DNA from: Rhodanobacter fulvus Jip2
GTDB taxonomy: Bacteria > Pseudomonadota > Gammaproteobacteria > Xanthomonadales > Rhodanobacteraceae
Length of the DNA: 64,000 nucleotides
NCBI RefSeq assembly: GCF_000264315.1
Contig: NZ_AJXU01000028.1
Location: forward strand, 310,001 to 374,000
Direction of reading: 5' to 3'
The notes under the pieces are model-generated. The model did no database searches. It was not told the DNA's origin and was given only the letters and a program-made list of their open reading frames with translations. Shown in pieces: positions 42,248-51,508 of this stretch. A program made the translations under genes and the position numbers. The first letter of the stretch is position 1. The number at the start of each line of letters is the position of its first letter.

Positions 42248-43425
42248 TACTTGGCGGCCCGCGCCTTCAGGGCGGTGACCGCCGGCAGTTCCTTGCCCTC
42301 CAGGAATTCCAGGAACGCGCCGCCGCCGGTGGAGATGTAGGAGACGTCGTCGGCGATGCCGTACTTGTCCACCGCGGCCAGCGTGTCGCCGCCGCCAGCG
42401 ATGGAGAACGCGGGCGAGGCGGCGATGGCGCGCGCCAGGGTTTCGGTACCCTTGCCGAACGCATCGAACTCGAACACGCCGACCGGCCCGTTCCACACCA
42501 CCGTGCCCGCCTTCGCGATCAGGCCGGCGTAGATTTCCGCCGTGCGCGGGCCGATGTCCAGGATCATCTCGTCATCGTTGACCGCGTCGACCGCCTTCAC
42601 CGTGGCCGGCGCCTGCGCGGAGAACGTGGGCGCCACCACCACGTCGACCGGCATCGGTACTTCGGCGCCACGCGCCTTGGCGTCGGCCAGCACCTTTTTG
42701 GCGGCGTCGATCAGGTCGGGCTCGTACAGCGAGTTACCGATCGGCAGGCCCATCGCCGCGATGAAGGTGTTGGCGATGCCGCCGCCCACGATGAGCTGGT
42801 CGACCTTGCCGATGAGGTTGTCCAGCAAGGTCAGCTTGGTGGAAACCTTGGAGCCGGCCACGATTGCCAGCAGCGGCCGCGCGGGCTCCTGCAGCGCCTT
42901 GCCCAGCGCGTCGAGTTCCGCCGACAGCAACGGGCCGGCCGCGGCGACCGGGGCAAACTTGATCACGCCATGGGTGGAAGCCTGGGCGCGATGCGCGGTG
43001 CCGAACGCGTCCATCACGAAGATGTCGCACAACGCGGCATATTTCTGCGCCAGCGCGTCGTCGTCCTTGCCCTCGCCCACGTTCATGCGGCAGTTTTCCA
43101 GCACCACCACTTCGCCGGCCGCCACGTCCACGCCATCGAGGTAATCGGTCACCAGCCGCACCGGCGAGCCAAGCTGCTCGCCCAGCCAGGCGGCCACTGG
43201 CGCCAGCGAAGAGTCGGCATCGAACTGGCCTTCCTTCGGACGGCCCAGATGCGACAGCACCAGCACCCTGGCGCCGGCATCGCGCGCGGCGCGGATCGTG
43301 GGCAGGGCCGCGTCCAGGCGCTGGGTGGAGGTGATGTGGCCGTTGTCGATCGGCACGTTCAGGTCTTCGCGGATCAATACGCGCTTGTCGCGCAGATCGA
43401 GATCGCTCATGCGGGTGACGGACAC
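42247..43425 (-). CDS. pgk: phosphoglycerate kinase
   Basis: A 392-residue cytosolic glycolytic enzyme making ATP from 1,3-bisphosphoglycerate. The N-domain substrate-binding segments [20 protein letters not shown] and D-A-F-G-T-A-H-R, and the C-domain nucleotide site G-G-G-D-T-L-A-A and T-G-G-G-A-F-L-E are intact. I prefer the GTG at 43425, which has GGAG seven bases upstream; the ATG five codons later (43410) has no ribosome site. It is divergent from maiA and leads a two-gene unit with the HAD phosphatase. Confidence 0.96.
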   Translation of the reverse strand: MSVTRMSDLDLRDKRVLIREDLNVPIDNGHITSTQRLDAALPTIRAARDAGARVLVLSHLGRPKEGQFDADSSLAPVAAWLGEQLGSPVRLVTDYLDGVDVAAGEVVVLENCRMNVGEGKDDDALAQKYAALCDIFVMDAFGTAHRAQASTHGVIKFAPVAAAGPLLSAELDALGKALQEPARPLLAIVAGSKVSTKLTLLDNLIGKVDQLIVGGGIANTFIAAMGLPIGNSLYEPDLIDAAKKVLADAKARGAEVPMPVDVVVAPTFSAQAPATVKAVDAVNDDEMILDIGPRTAEIYAGLIAKAGTVVWNGPVGVFEFDAFGKGTETLARAIAASPAFSIAGGGDTLAAVDKYGIADDVSYISTGGGAFLEFLEGKELPAVTALKARAAK

Positions 43426-43557
43426 GGCAGGACTCCAGTGATATGTTTGGATGACCGCCCGGGCCAGGGCGGCCGGGCAGGAACCGCCTATTGTCCGGCG
43501 CGGCCCGCGCTGACGCAAACCGGGGCACCCTTCCGGACCACCTGCAGGAGACGCGCC

Positions 43558-44214
43558 TTGAGCCCTACCCTGACCCTGTACGGTTACTGGCGCTCCAGCG
43601 CCGTCTACCGCGTACGCATCGCGCTGAACCTCAAGGCGCTGGATTACCACTACCAGCCGCTGCACCTGCTGCGCGACGGCGGCGAGCAGCATGGCGCCGA
43701 TTACCGCGCCTTGAACCCGCAACAACTGATCCCCTGCCTGCTCGACGGCGACCGCGCCATCACCCAGTCGCTGGCGATCATGGAATACCTGGACGAGACC
43801 TTCCCCGAACCGGCCCTGCTGCCATCCGACAGCCGCGGCCGCGCGCGGGTGCGCGAGCTGGCGATGGCGGTGGCCTGCGACATCCATCCGCTGGGCAACC
43901 TGCGTGTGCTGCAACGCCTGGAAGCGCAGTTCGGTGCCGACGACGTGCAACGCGCGGAATGGTCGCGGCACTGGATCGCGACGGGGTTCGACGCGCTGGA
44001 AGCGATGCTGGCCGACAACCCCGCCACCGGCCGTTTCTGCCACGGCGACACCCCCGGCCTGGCCGACGCCTGCCTGGTTCCCCAGTTCTACAACGCCTTG
44101 CGCTGGAAGCTGCCGCTGGAAAACTACCCCACGTTGCAACGCATCCACGCCGCCTGCAACGAGCTGGAGGCGTTCCAGCGAGCCGCGCCGGAAAGGCAGC
44201 CGGACGCCGTTTGA
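43558..44214 (+). CDS. maiA: maleylacetoacetate isomerase (zeta-class GST)
   Basis: A 218-residue cytosolic enzyme of tyrosine/phenylalanine breakdown that isomerises maleylacetoacetate with glutathione. The zeta signature [17 protein letters not shown] near the start carries the active-site S-S-x-x-x-[10 protein letters not shown] and Q-S-L-A-I-M-E-Y-L form the glutathione site. The only good start is a TTG at 43558 with GCAGGAG eight bases before it; no ATG or GTG fits. Fumarylacetoacetase is not adjacent. It is divergent from pgk. Confidence 0.92.
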   Translation: MSPTLTLYGYWRSSAVYRVRIALNLKALDYHYQPLHLLRDGGEQHGADYRALNPQQLIPCLLDGDRAITQSLAIMEYLDETFPEPALLPSDSRGRARVRELAMAVACDIHPLGNLRVLQRLEAQFGADDVQRAEWSRHWIATGFDALEAMLADNPATGRFCHGDTPGLADACLVPQFYNALRWKLPLENYPTLQRIHAACNELEAFQRAAPERQPDAV

Positions 44215-44220
44215 CGATCC

Positions 44221-44411
44221 CTTCTCCCGCTCGCGGGAGAAGGTGCCCGACAGGGCGGATGAGGGCGCTCTTGCTCGACGCCCGCGAAAAGCTCCCCCTC
44301 AGCCCTTCGGGCAGCTCCCCCGCGAGCGGGGGAGCAAGAGCGTTTTCGGCGACCCTCCCGCGGGCGGGGGAGCAACAGCGTTTTCGGCAGCTCTCCCGCG
44401 TACGGGGAGCA
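44221..44411. repeat. cluster of palindromic repeats (family 2) with tandem tail
   Basis: A hairpin CTTCTCCCGC/GCGGGAGAAG (44221-44242) with tail GTGCCCGACAGGGCGGATGA is followed by an inverted copy (44291-44334, ending CGAGCGGGGGAGC). Two further half-units of about 39 bases, each starting AGCGTTTTCGGC (44340 and 44379), end in a hairpin and GGGGAGCAA. It fills the whole gap between maiA and the convergent stress protein. Confidence 0.75.
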
Positions 44412-44414
44412 AGA

Positions 44415-45293
44415 TCACTGTTGCGCCCGCACCAGCAGCACGTCGCTGGGCACGGCCGGCACAATGCGCCGCGAGGTGCCGCCCACCAGCAGATGAAAGG
44501 CCAGGCCGCGGCGGAAAGCGCTGATCACCACCAGATCCGCCTCTTCCCGCACGACATGGTCGCGCAACACGATTTCCGGGTGGCCGTGTTCGATCATCGG
44601 CACGACGCGCTCCCTCACCTCGGCGGCGAGCGGCGTGTCGTCGAGGAACGAGCGCATCGTGGCCATTTCCATGCGGGCCAGGTCGCTGCTGTGGTCCGCG
44701 TCCAGCCACAACGAGGTGTACGGGATATCCAGCACGTGCATCAACGCCAGTCGGGCCGCGGGAAACCACTGGGCGGCGGTGGTCAGGCCGACGCGGGATT
44801 CGGCGGTGAAATCGGTACCGACCACCACGTTGGCGTAGGCGTCGTGTGGCCGGCTCTTGACCACCAGCAACGAGGCTGGCGACTTGCGCAGCAATTGCTC
44901 GGTGACGCGCCCCAGCGCACTGGGTGAGGACGGCTCGGACGCGCCCAGCACGATCAGGTCGCAGCCCTGTTGCGCGGCGGTGTCGAGAATGGCGTCGGCC
45001 GGGTTGCCATCGGCCACGTGGATGGTGAGGTCGGCGATCTCCTGGCGCAGATCGCGGCGGATCTGGCGCTCCACCAGGACCGGGCTGGCGTGGCCCTGTC
45101 GCCACGATGGCTGGTTGATCGGCGACAACTCGTCCTCGACGGGACACGACTGCACGTGCACGACATGCAGCGGCACCTGCCACTGTCGGGCCAGTTGCGC
45201 GGCGCGATCCAGGGCGCGGTCGCCGTGGCTGCGCAGATCCGTCGCCAGCAGTATTTTTTGCGGTGGCGCGAGGCTTGAAGCGATCGCGGTCAT
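44415..45293 (-). CDS. tandem universal stress protein
   Basis: A 292-residue cytosolic protein of two Usp domains (about 14-150 and 157-290), like UspE. Domain 1 begins K-I-L-L-A-T-D-L-R-S and ends G-A-S-E-P-S-S...S-L-L-V-V-K. Domain 2 begins V-V-V-G-T-D-F-T and ends G-G-T-S-R-R-I...S-D-V-L-L-V. The ATP-loop G-x2-G-x9-G-S/T is altered in both domains, so nucleotide binding is doubtful. The ATG at 45293 fits the domain start. It is divergent from the Mrp operon. Confidence 0.9.
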   Translation of the reverse strand: MTAIASSLAPPQKILLATDLRSHGDRALDRAAQLARQWQVPLHVVHVQSCPVEDELSPINQPSWRQGHASPVLVERQIRRDLRQEIADLTIHVADGNPADAILDTAAQQGCDLIVLGASEPSSPSALGRVTEQLLRKSPASLLVVKSRPHDAYANVVVGTDFTAESRVGLTTAAQWFPAARLALMHVLDIPYTSLWLDADHSSDLARMEMATMRSFLDDTPLAAEVRERVVPMIEHGHPEIVLRDHVVREEADLVVISAFRRGLAFHLLVGGTSRRIVPAVPSDVLLVRAQQ

Positions 45294-45517
45294 GCGCGCT
45301 CTCCGTGGTCCCGACAGGTTGACATGATGGTGCGCCCGGCCGGTTCGACGCCGAAAGCGCACAACGACTATAGAGCTTTGCGAGTAGATCGACGCGGCCT
45401 GTAGACTCGGGAAATGGCGCCCGTTTTCGCGACTCATGCCTTCCGTCCGCGGAAGCGCGTGGCGATGCGTGCGCTGCGCGACCGGTGCTGCCGGCGTATT
45501 CCCCGAACGGTGGCCCG

Positions 45518-48412
45518 ATGCCTTACGACTCCGCTGCACTCGCCATGCTCAGCCTGCCCTTTCTGGCCAGCGTGGTCGTGCTCATGGTGCGTGGGCGGCA
45601 GTGGGCAACATGGCTGATGATCGCCACCGCGGCGGCGTGCCTGCTGCTGGCGGTGGGCATCTATCCGGCGATGGATGGCGGCCACGCGCTGCGCCACGTC
45701 ATCCATTGGGTGCCGTCGCTGGGACTGGATCTGGTGCTGCGCGTGGACGGCTTCAGCTGGCTGTTCCTGATGCTGATCTGCGGCATCGGTCTGCTGGTGG
45801 GCGTGTATGCCCGCTACTACATGCCGCCGGACGATCCGCTGGACCGCTTCTGCGCGCTGTTGCTGGCGTTCATGGGCTCGATGCTGGGCATCGTGATGTC
45901 CGGCAACGTGATCCAGCTGGTGTTTTTCTGGGAGCTGACCAGCATCTTCTCGTTCCTGCTGATCGGCTACTGGAACCAGGGTGCGTCGGCGCGCGAGGGT
46001 GCGCGCATGGCGTTGATCGTCACCGCCGGTGGCGGCTTGTGCCTGTTCGCGGGAATGATGCTGCTGGGGCACATCGTGGGCAGCTATGACCTGGATGTGA
46101 TCCTGGCGGCCGGCGAGCGGGTGCGCGCCGATGCGTTGTACACACCGATGCTGGTGCTGGTGCTGCTGGGTGCATTGACCAAGAGCGCGCAGTTCCCGTT
46201 CCATTTCTGGCTGCCGCAGGCGATGTCGGCGCCGACGCCGGTGTCAGCGTTCCTCCATTCGGCCACCATGGTCAAGGCGGGTGTGTTCCTGCTGCTGCGC
46301 TTCTGGCCGGTGCTGTCGGGTACCGACGCCTGGTTCTGGCTAGTGGGCGGCACCGGCCTGCTGACCCTGCTGCTGGGCGCCACCGCGGCCGTGTTCCAGC
46401 AGGATCTGAAAGCGGTGCTGGCCTATTCGACGATCAGCCATCTCGGCCTCATCACCATGCTGATCGGCCTGGGCAGCACGCTGGGCGCGGTGGCGGCGAT
46501 CTTCCACATCGTCAACCACGCGACGTTCAAGGCCTCGCTGTTCATGGCCGCCGGCGCGGTGGATCACGAGGCCGGCACGCGCGACTTGCGGCGGCTGGGC
46601 GGCTTGCGTCATTTCATGCCGATCACGGCCACGCTGGCGGTGATCGCCAGCGCCGCGATGGCTGGCGTGCCGTTGCTCAACGGCTTCCTGTCCAAGGAAA
46701 TGTTCTTCGCGGTGGCGCTGACCACCCATCGCGGCCCCGCGGTAGACATGGCCGCCGCCGCGATCGCCGTGCTGGCCAGCGCTTTCAGCGTGGTTTATTC
46801 ACTGCGCTTCGCCGTGGGCGTGTTCTTCGGTCCCGCGCGCGACGATTACCCCCGCCAGCCCCACGAGCCGCCGCGCTGGATGCGCCTGCCGATCGGCCTG
46901 CTGGCGCTGGCCTGCGTGCTGGTGGGCATGCTGCCGGCGCGGGTGATCGGGCCGCCGCTGCGGGCGGCCGCGTATTCAGTGCTGGGCGAGGACACACCCA
47001 CGTTCAGCCTGGCGGTGTGGCATGGGCTGACCCCACCGCTGTTCATGAGCGCGATCGCGCTGGTGGCCGGATGCGTCGTCTATGTGGTGCTGCGCGGTTA
47101 TTTCGCGGGGCGTGAAACGCTGCCGCTGCTCGGCCGGTTCAGCGGCCGGCGGATGTTCGAGTGGGTGCTGACGCTGCTCACCGCCACGTTGCCGGCGGCA
47201 TTGGAGGGTGCGTTCCCCAGCCGCCGGCTGCAACCGCAATTGCTGTTGATCGTGCTGGCCGCGTCGCTGGCGGCGGGCACGGCGATGTGGGGTTCGTCGC
47301 TGCCGCTGTCGTTGCATGGGTCCGGTGTCGACCCCGCGTTTGCACTGCTGTGGCTGCTCGGTGGCGCCTGCGCGGTGGGCGCCGCGACGCAGGCGAAATT
47401 CCATCGACTCGCCGCGCTGCTGCTCACCGGCGGCGCCGGCCTGGTGTCGTGCATCAGTTTCGTGTGGTTGTCGGCGCCGGATCTGGCGGCGACCCAGCTG
47501 CTGGTCGAGGTGGTCACCGCGATCGTGATCCTGCTCGGCCTGCGCTGGCTGCCCAAGCGCATCAGCGGCATGGCGCCGGATACGCGCCGTGCCCGCCTGC
47601 GCCGCCACCGCGACATGGTGATTGCCGCCGGCGTGGGGTTGGGGCTGGCGACGTTGGCCTATGCGGCCATGCTGCATCCGGTGGCGGATTCGATCTCGCA
47701 CTTTTTCCTGGAGCGCGCGTACACCGAGGGCGGCGGCCACAACGTGGTCAACGTGATCCTGGTCGATTTCCGCGGCTTCGACACCATGGGCGAAATCAGC
47801 GTGCTGGCGATCGTGGCGCTGACGGTGTTCGCCCTGCTGCGCCGCTTCCGTCCGGCGATCGAAAGCGTGGACGCGCCCGCACAGCAACGGTTGCAGGCGG
47901 CTTTCGAGGCTTCCGACAACGGTGCCACCACGTCGGTGGTGGCCGATTACCTGCGCATCCCGGGGTTGATCGTGCAGCTGATGGCACCGGTGATCGTGCT
48001 GTTCGGCCTGCATCTGTTCCTGCGCGGACACGACCTGCCCGGTGGCGGATTTGCCGCCGGCATCACCGTGTCGGTGGCGCTGGTGCTGCTGTACATGGCG
48101 CGCGGCGCGCGCTGGGTGGAGGTGCGCCTGCGGGTGGCGCCGTTGCGCTGGATCGGCGCCGGTCTGCTGCTGGCGGTGAGCACGGGCCTGGGCTCGATCG
48201 CGTTCGGCTACCCGTTCCTCACCTCGCACTCGCGCCACGCCGAGGTGCCGCTGCTGGGCGAACTGCCGCTGGCCACGGCGATGCTGTTCGACCTGGGCGT
48301 GTTCTGCGTGGTGGTGGGCGCCACCTCGTTGATGCTGGTGGCACTGGCGCACCAGTCGCTGCGGCGGCCGCGGGTGCTGGAAATGGCTGCTGAAAGCGGG
48401 GAGGAGCGCTGA
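45518..48412 (+). CDS. mrpA: Mrp-type Na+/H+ antiporter subunit A fused to subunit B domain
   Basis: A 964-residue inner-membrane protein, the largest subunit of the multi-part cation/proton antiporter related to complex I. About 20 hydrophobic helices; the proton-channel core has L-V-F-F-W-E-L-T-S-I-F-S-F-L-L-I-G, the T-K-S-A-Q-F-P-F-H-F-W-L-P-Q-A-M segment and L-A-Y-S-T-I-S-H-L-G. From about 810 on the sequence is MrpB-like (G-H-D-L-P-G-G-G-F-A-A-G-I). This A-B fusion defines the group 2 (Pha-type) layout. The ATG at 45518 follows a GGTGG site. First gene of six. Confidence 0.94.
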   Translation: MPYDSAALAMLSLPFLASVVVLMVRGRQWATWLMIATAAACLLLAVGIYPAMDGGHALRHVIHWVPSLGLDLVLRVDGFSWLFLMLICGIGLLVGVYARYYMPPDDPLDRFCALLLAFMGSMLGIVMSGNVIQLVFFWELTSIFSFLLIGYWNQGASAREGARMALIVTAGGGLCLFAGMMLLGHIVGSYDLDVILAAGERVRADALYTPMLVLVLLGALTKSAQFPFHFWLPQAMSAPTPVSAFLHSATMVKAGVFLLLRFWPVLSGTDAWFWLVGGTGLLTLLLGATAAVFQQDLKAVLAYSTISHLGLITMLIGLGSTLGAVAAIFHIVNHATFKASLFMAAGAVDHEAGTRDLRRLGGLRHFMPITATLAVIASAAMAGVPLLNGFLSKEMFFAVALTTHRGPAVDMAAAAIAVLASAFSVVYSLRFAVGVFFGPARDDYPRQPHEPPRWMRLPIGLLALACVLVGMLPARVIGPPLRAAAYSVLGEDTPTFSLAVWHGLTPPLFMSAIALVAGCVVYVVLRGYFAGRETLPLLGRFSGRRMFEWVLTLLTATLPAALEGAFPSRRLQPQLLLIVLAASLAAGTAMWGSSLPLSLHGSGVDPAFALLWLLGGACAVGAATQAKFHRLAALLLTGGAGLVSCISFVWLSAPDLAATQLLVEVVTAIVILLGLRWLPKRISGMAPDTRRARLRRHRDMVIAAGVGLGLATLAYAAMLHPVADSISHFFLERAYTEGGGHNVVNVILVDFRGFDTMGEISVLAIVALTVFALLRRFRPAIESVDAPAQQRLQAAFEASDNGATTSVVADYLRIPGLIVQLMAPVIVLFGLHLFLRGHDLPGGGFAAGITVSVALVLLYMARGARWVEVRLRVAPLRWIGAGLLLAVSTGLGSIAFGYPFLTSHSRHAEVPLLGELPLATAMLFDLGVFCVVVGATSLMLVALAHQSLRRPRVLEMAAESGEER

Positions 48413-48750
48413 TGGAGCTGGTACTGGCGCTGGCAATCGGTGTGCTTGCGGCCTCGGGCGTGTGGCTGCTGCTGCGCCCGCGCACGTTCCAGGTGATCAT
48501 CGGCCTCACCCTGATTTCCTACGCGGTGAACCTGTTCATCTTCTGCATCGGCGGCTTGCGCACGGGTGCCGACCCGGTGTTGCGCGAGGGCGCCGACATC
48601 GCGCAATACACCGATCCGCTGCCACAGGCGCTGGTGCTGACGGCGATCGTGATCAGCTTTGCCACCACCGCGTTGTTCCTGGTGGTGCTGCTGGCCTCGC
48701 GCGGCCTCACCGGCAACGACCACGTCGACGGCAAGGACGGCACGCCATGA
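48412..48750 (+). CDS. mrpC: Mrp antiporter subunit C (NuoK-like)
   Basis: A 112-residue, three-helix inner-membrane protein homologous to NuoK. It begins M-E-L-V-L-A-L-A-I-G and carries the typical R-P-R-T-F-Q-V-I-I-G-L-T-L-I-S-Y-A-V-N-L, D-P-L-P-Q-A-L-V-L-T-A-I-V-I-S-F-A. Its ATG shares one base with the mrpA stop and its stop overlaps the mrpD ATG by four bases. Confidence 0.94.
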   Translation: MELVLALAIGVLAASGVWLLLRPRTFQVIIGLTLISYAVNLFIFCIGGLRTGADPVLREGADIAQYTDPLPQALVLTAIVISFATTALFLVVLLASRGLTGNDHVDGKDGTP

Positions 48751-50315
48751 GCGCGCATCTGTTGGTGTTGCCGATCGTGCTGCCGCTGCTGGTGGCCGGG
48801 CTGCAACTATTGCTGGGGGAGCGGCGACGACGGCTTGTGGCCACGTTGAGCGTGGCCTCCTGCGTGGCGCTGGTGTTGCTGGCCGCCGCGCTGCTGATGG
48901 GCGTGAGTGGCGCATCAGCCGGCGACGGCCTGACGGCGGTCTACCGTATCGGCGACTGGCCGGCGCGCTTCGGCATCGTGCTGGTGGCCGACCGGCTGTC
49001 GGTGCTGATGCTGCTGCTTACGGCGGTGCTGGCGCTGGCCCTGCTGCCGTGTGCGCTGGACCGCTGGCAACAGCCCGGCGGCCCGGTGCAGCCGATGTTC
49101 CAGTTCCTGCTGATGGGCTTGAACGGCACCTTCCTCACCGGCGACCTGTTCAATCTGTTCGTGTTCTTCGAGGTGCTGCTGGCGGCCACGTATGGCCTGG
49201 CGCTGCATCGGCCGGGTGCGCGTCGGGTCAGCGCCGGCTTGCACTACATCGCGGTCAACCTGCTTGCCTCGATGCTGTTCCTGGTGGGCGTCAGCCTGAT
49301 CTTCGGGGTCACCGGCACGCTCAACATGGCGGCGCTGGCCCAACTGATTCCCACCGTACCGGACAACACGCGCGCCTTGCTGCATGCCGGCGCCGCGATC
49401 CTGGGCGTGGCCTTCCTGGTGAAGGCGGCGATGTGGCCGCTGGGGTTCTGGCTGCCGCGCACCTATGCCGCGGCGACGTCGCCGGTGGCGGCCATGTTCG
49501 CGATCATGACCAAGGTGGGCATCTACGTGCTGCTGCGGTTGAGCCTGCTGCTGTTCGGCAGCGGCGCGGGCCCGGCCTCGGCCGATTTTGGCGACACCTG
49601 GCTGTTGTGGGGCGGCATGGCGACCGTGGTGGTCGGGGTGGTCGGCATGCTGGGCGCGCGCGACCTGGGCAAGCTGGCCGGCTACAACGTGCTCATTTCC
49701 TCGGGCACCCTGCTCGGCGCGATCGGCCTGCAGCATCCGGCGGTCACCGCCGGTGCGCTGGCTTACCTGGTGATCTCCACCCTGGCGATTGCCGCGTTCT
49801 TCCTGCTGGCCGGCATGCTGGCGCCGGACGACGAAACCGAGGCGACAGCCTTGCTGGAACCGTACGACCCGACCGGTGAGGCGCTGTACGCGGACGAAGA
49901 CGAGCACCGCGCCACGCTGCCGGCGCCGGTGGCACTGCTGGGCATGTGTTTCCTGGTCTGCGCGCTGGTGCTGGCCGGGTTGCCGCCGTTGTCCGGCTTC
50001 CTGGCCAAATTCGCCCTGCTGGCGCCGATGCTGGAAACCGGCGCGGGACGCGGTGCGACAGCTTTGTTCACGCTGGTAGTGGTGGCGGGTTTCTGCACGG
50101 TGATCGCGATGTGCCGCACCGGCATCCAGATCTTCTGGGCCGATGAGGATTGGGCCTTCCCTCCCATTCGCCTGGGTGAAGCCGTGTCGGTGCTGCTCCT
50201 GCTGGGATCCTGCCTGGCCTTGAGCGTCTGGGCCGACGCGCCGCTGCGCTACCTGGCGGCCACCGCCGAGCAGTTGCACGCGCCGGCCCATTACATCCGC
50301 GCGGTGTTCCCGTGA
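48747..50315 (+). CDS. mrpD: Mrp antiporter subunit D
   Basis: A 522-residue inner-membrane proton-channel subunit with about 14 helices, homologous to NuoM/N. Visible family segments are G-D-L-F-N-L-F-V-F-F-E-V-L-L, the essential Lys in F-L-V-K-A-A-M-W-P-L-G-F-W-L-P, and Y-N-V-L-I-S-S-G-T. A charged loop of about 35 residues (D-D-E-T-E-A, Y-A-D-E-D-E-H-R) sits between late helices, as in Pha-type MrpD. It overlaps its neighbours by four bases on both sides. Confidence 0.95.
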   Translation: MSAHLLVLPIVLPLLVAGLQLLLGERRRRLVATLSVASCVALVLLAAALLMGVSGASAGDGLTAVYRIGDWPARFGIVLVADRLSVLMLLLTAVLALALLPCALDRWQQPGGPVQPMFQFLLMGLNGTFLTGDLFNLFVFFEVLLAATYGLALHRPGARRVSAGLHYIAVNLLASMLFLVGVSLIFGVTGTLNMAALAQLIPTVPDNTRALLHAGAAILGVAFLVKAAMWPLGFWLPRTYAAATSPVAAMFAIMTKVGIYVLLRLSLLLFGSGAGPASADFGDTWLLWGGMATVVVGVVGMLGARDLGKLAGYNVLISSGTLLGAIGLQHPAVTAGALAYLVISTLAIAAFFLLAGMLAPDDETEATALLEPYDPTGEALYADEDEHRATLPAPVALLGMCFLVCALVLAGLPPLSGFLAKFALLAPMLETGAGRGATALFTLVVVAGFCTVIAMCRTGIQIFWADEDWAFPPIRLGEAVSVLLLLGSCLALSVWADAPLRYLAATAEQLHAPAHYIRAVFP

Positions 50316-50797
50316 GGCGCTGGCTGCGACATCCGCTGATGGCCGGCTTCCTGCTGCTGGCCTGGCTGCTGCTGCGGCAGAGCCTGGCGCCGGCCACGGT
50401 GGTCAGCGGCGTGGTGATCGCGCTGGGGTTGGCGTGGGCGTTCGGCAAGCTGCGCCCGCCGCGGGCGCGGGTGCGTCACTACCCGCTGCTGGGCAAGCTG
50501 CTGCTGCGGGTCGTGCGCGACATCGTGCGCTCCAACCTGGCGGTGGCGTGGATCGTGCTGCGCCGGCGCGGGCGGTTCACTTCGGGCTTCGTCGCGATCC
50601 CGCTTGAACTCACCGATCATTACGGCCTGGCGGTGCTGGCCTGCATCATCACCTCGACACCGGGCACGATCTGGGTCGATCACGACTCGGCCCGCAACGT
50701 GTTGCTGATCCACGTGCTGGACCTGGTCGACGAGGCAAGCTGGATCGACACCATCAAGCAGCGCTACGAGCGGCCCCTGCTGGAGATCTTCCAATGA
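50312..50797 (+). CDS. mrpE: Mrp antiporter subunit E
   Basis: A 161-residue protein with two or three N-terminal helices and a soluble C-terminal part. The family segment D-I-V-R-S-N-L-A-V-A-W-I-V-L and the C-terminal T-P-G-T-I-W-V-D-H-D-S-A-R-N-V-L-L-I-H-V-L-D are clear. The start is a GTG overlapping the mrpD stop (GTGA). Confidence 0.93.
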   Translation: MRRWLRHPLMAGFLLLAWLLLRQSLAPATVVSGVVIALGLAWAFGKLRPPRARVRHYPLLGKLLLRVVRDIVRSNLAVAWIVLRRRGRFTSGFVAIPLELTDHYGLAVLACIITSTPGTIWVDHDSARNVLLIHVLDLVDEASWIDTIKQRYERPLLEIFQ

Positions 50798-50825
50798 GCC
50801 CCCTACCGATGAGAGGCTCATGCCC

Positions 50826-51107
50826 ATGAGCCACGACTTCCTCGCGTTCGCCATCGTGGCGGCGCAATACCTGCTGCTGCTGGCAATGGCCTTCTCGATC
50901 ATCCGCATGGTGCGCGGCCCGCGCGCGCAGGACCGCGTGCTGGCGCTGGACGCGCTGTACGTGAACGCGATGCTGTTGCTGCTGAGCATCGGCATCCGCA
51001 CCGGCAGCGAGCTGTACGTGGAGGCCGGCCTGATCATCGCCCTGCTGGGCTTTGCCGGCACGCTGGCGTTTTCCAAGTTCCTGCTGCGCGGCGAGGTGAT
51101 CGAATGA
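50826..51107 (+). CDS. mrpF: Mrp antiporter subunit F
   Basis: A 93-residue three-helix membrane subunit: the signature I-R-M-V-R-G-P-R-A-Q-D-R-V-L-A-L-D, and a C-terminal K-F-L-L-R-G-E-V-I-E. An ATG two codons upstream (50820) is possible, but the AGAGG box is better spaced for 50826. It is the only place in the operon with a real gap (28 bases after mrpE). Confidence 0.93.
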   Translation: MSHDFLAFAIVAAQYLLLLAMAFSIIRMVRGPRAQDRVLALDALYVNAMLLLLSIGIRTGSELYVEAGLIIALLGFAGTLAFSKFLLRGEVIE

Positions 51108-51457
51108 ACCATCTCGACGCCTTGCCGCCGTGGGCTGCCGTACTGGTCGGCGTGCTGGTATTGCTGGGATCGGGCTTCGCCTTCACCGGCTCACTGGGCC
51201 TGCTGCGCCTCAAGGATTTTTACAAGCGCGTGCATGCGCCCACGCTGGGCACCACCCTCGGCGCGTTCTTCATGCTGGCCGGCTCGATCCTCTGCTTCTC
51301 GGTGGTGCACGGGCGGCCGATTTTCTACGAGATCCTGATCGGCGTGTTCCTCACCCTGACCACGCCGATCACGCTGATGATGCTGGTGCGCGCGGCGCTG
51401 TATCGCAATCGGGTGGAGGAAGCACAGGAGCCGCCCCGGCGCACCACGCTGGAATGA
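51104..51457 (+). CDS. mrpG: Mrp antiporter subunit G
   Basis: A 117-residue three-helix membrane subunit ending the operon. Family marks are G-S-L-G-L-L-R-L-K-D-F-Y-K-R-V-H-A-P-T-L-G-T-T in the first loop and F-L-T-L-T-T-P-I-T-L-M-M-L-V-R-A-A in the last helix (quoted in parts). The ATG overlaps the mrpF stop. The tail is charged. It converges on the pilU remnant 50 bases away, with no clear terminator between. Confidence 0.93.
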   Translation: MNHLDALPPWAAVLVGVLVLLGSGFAFTGSLGLLRLKDFYKRVHAPTLGTTLGAFFMLAGSILCFSVVHGRPIFYEILIGVFLTLTTPITLMMLVRAALYRNRVEEAQEPPRRTTLE

Positions 51458-51508
51458 GGCGCGGACGTTGTCCTTTGTGGGCGCCCGTTTAGAGAGCCGC
51501 CCGAGGAA

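Noticed and set aside
51458-51508. Terminator between mrpG and pilU
   Set aside because: Only the 8-base palindrome GGGCGCCC-like core is present with no stem of useful length or T run.
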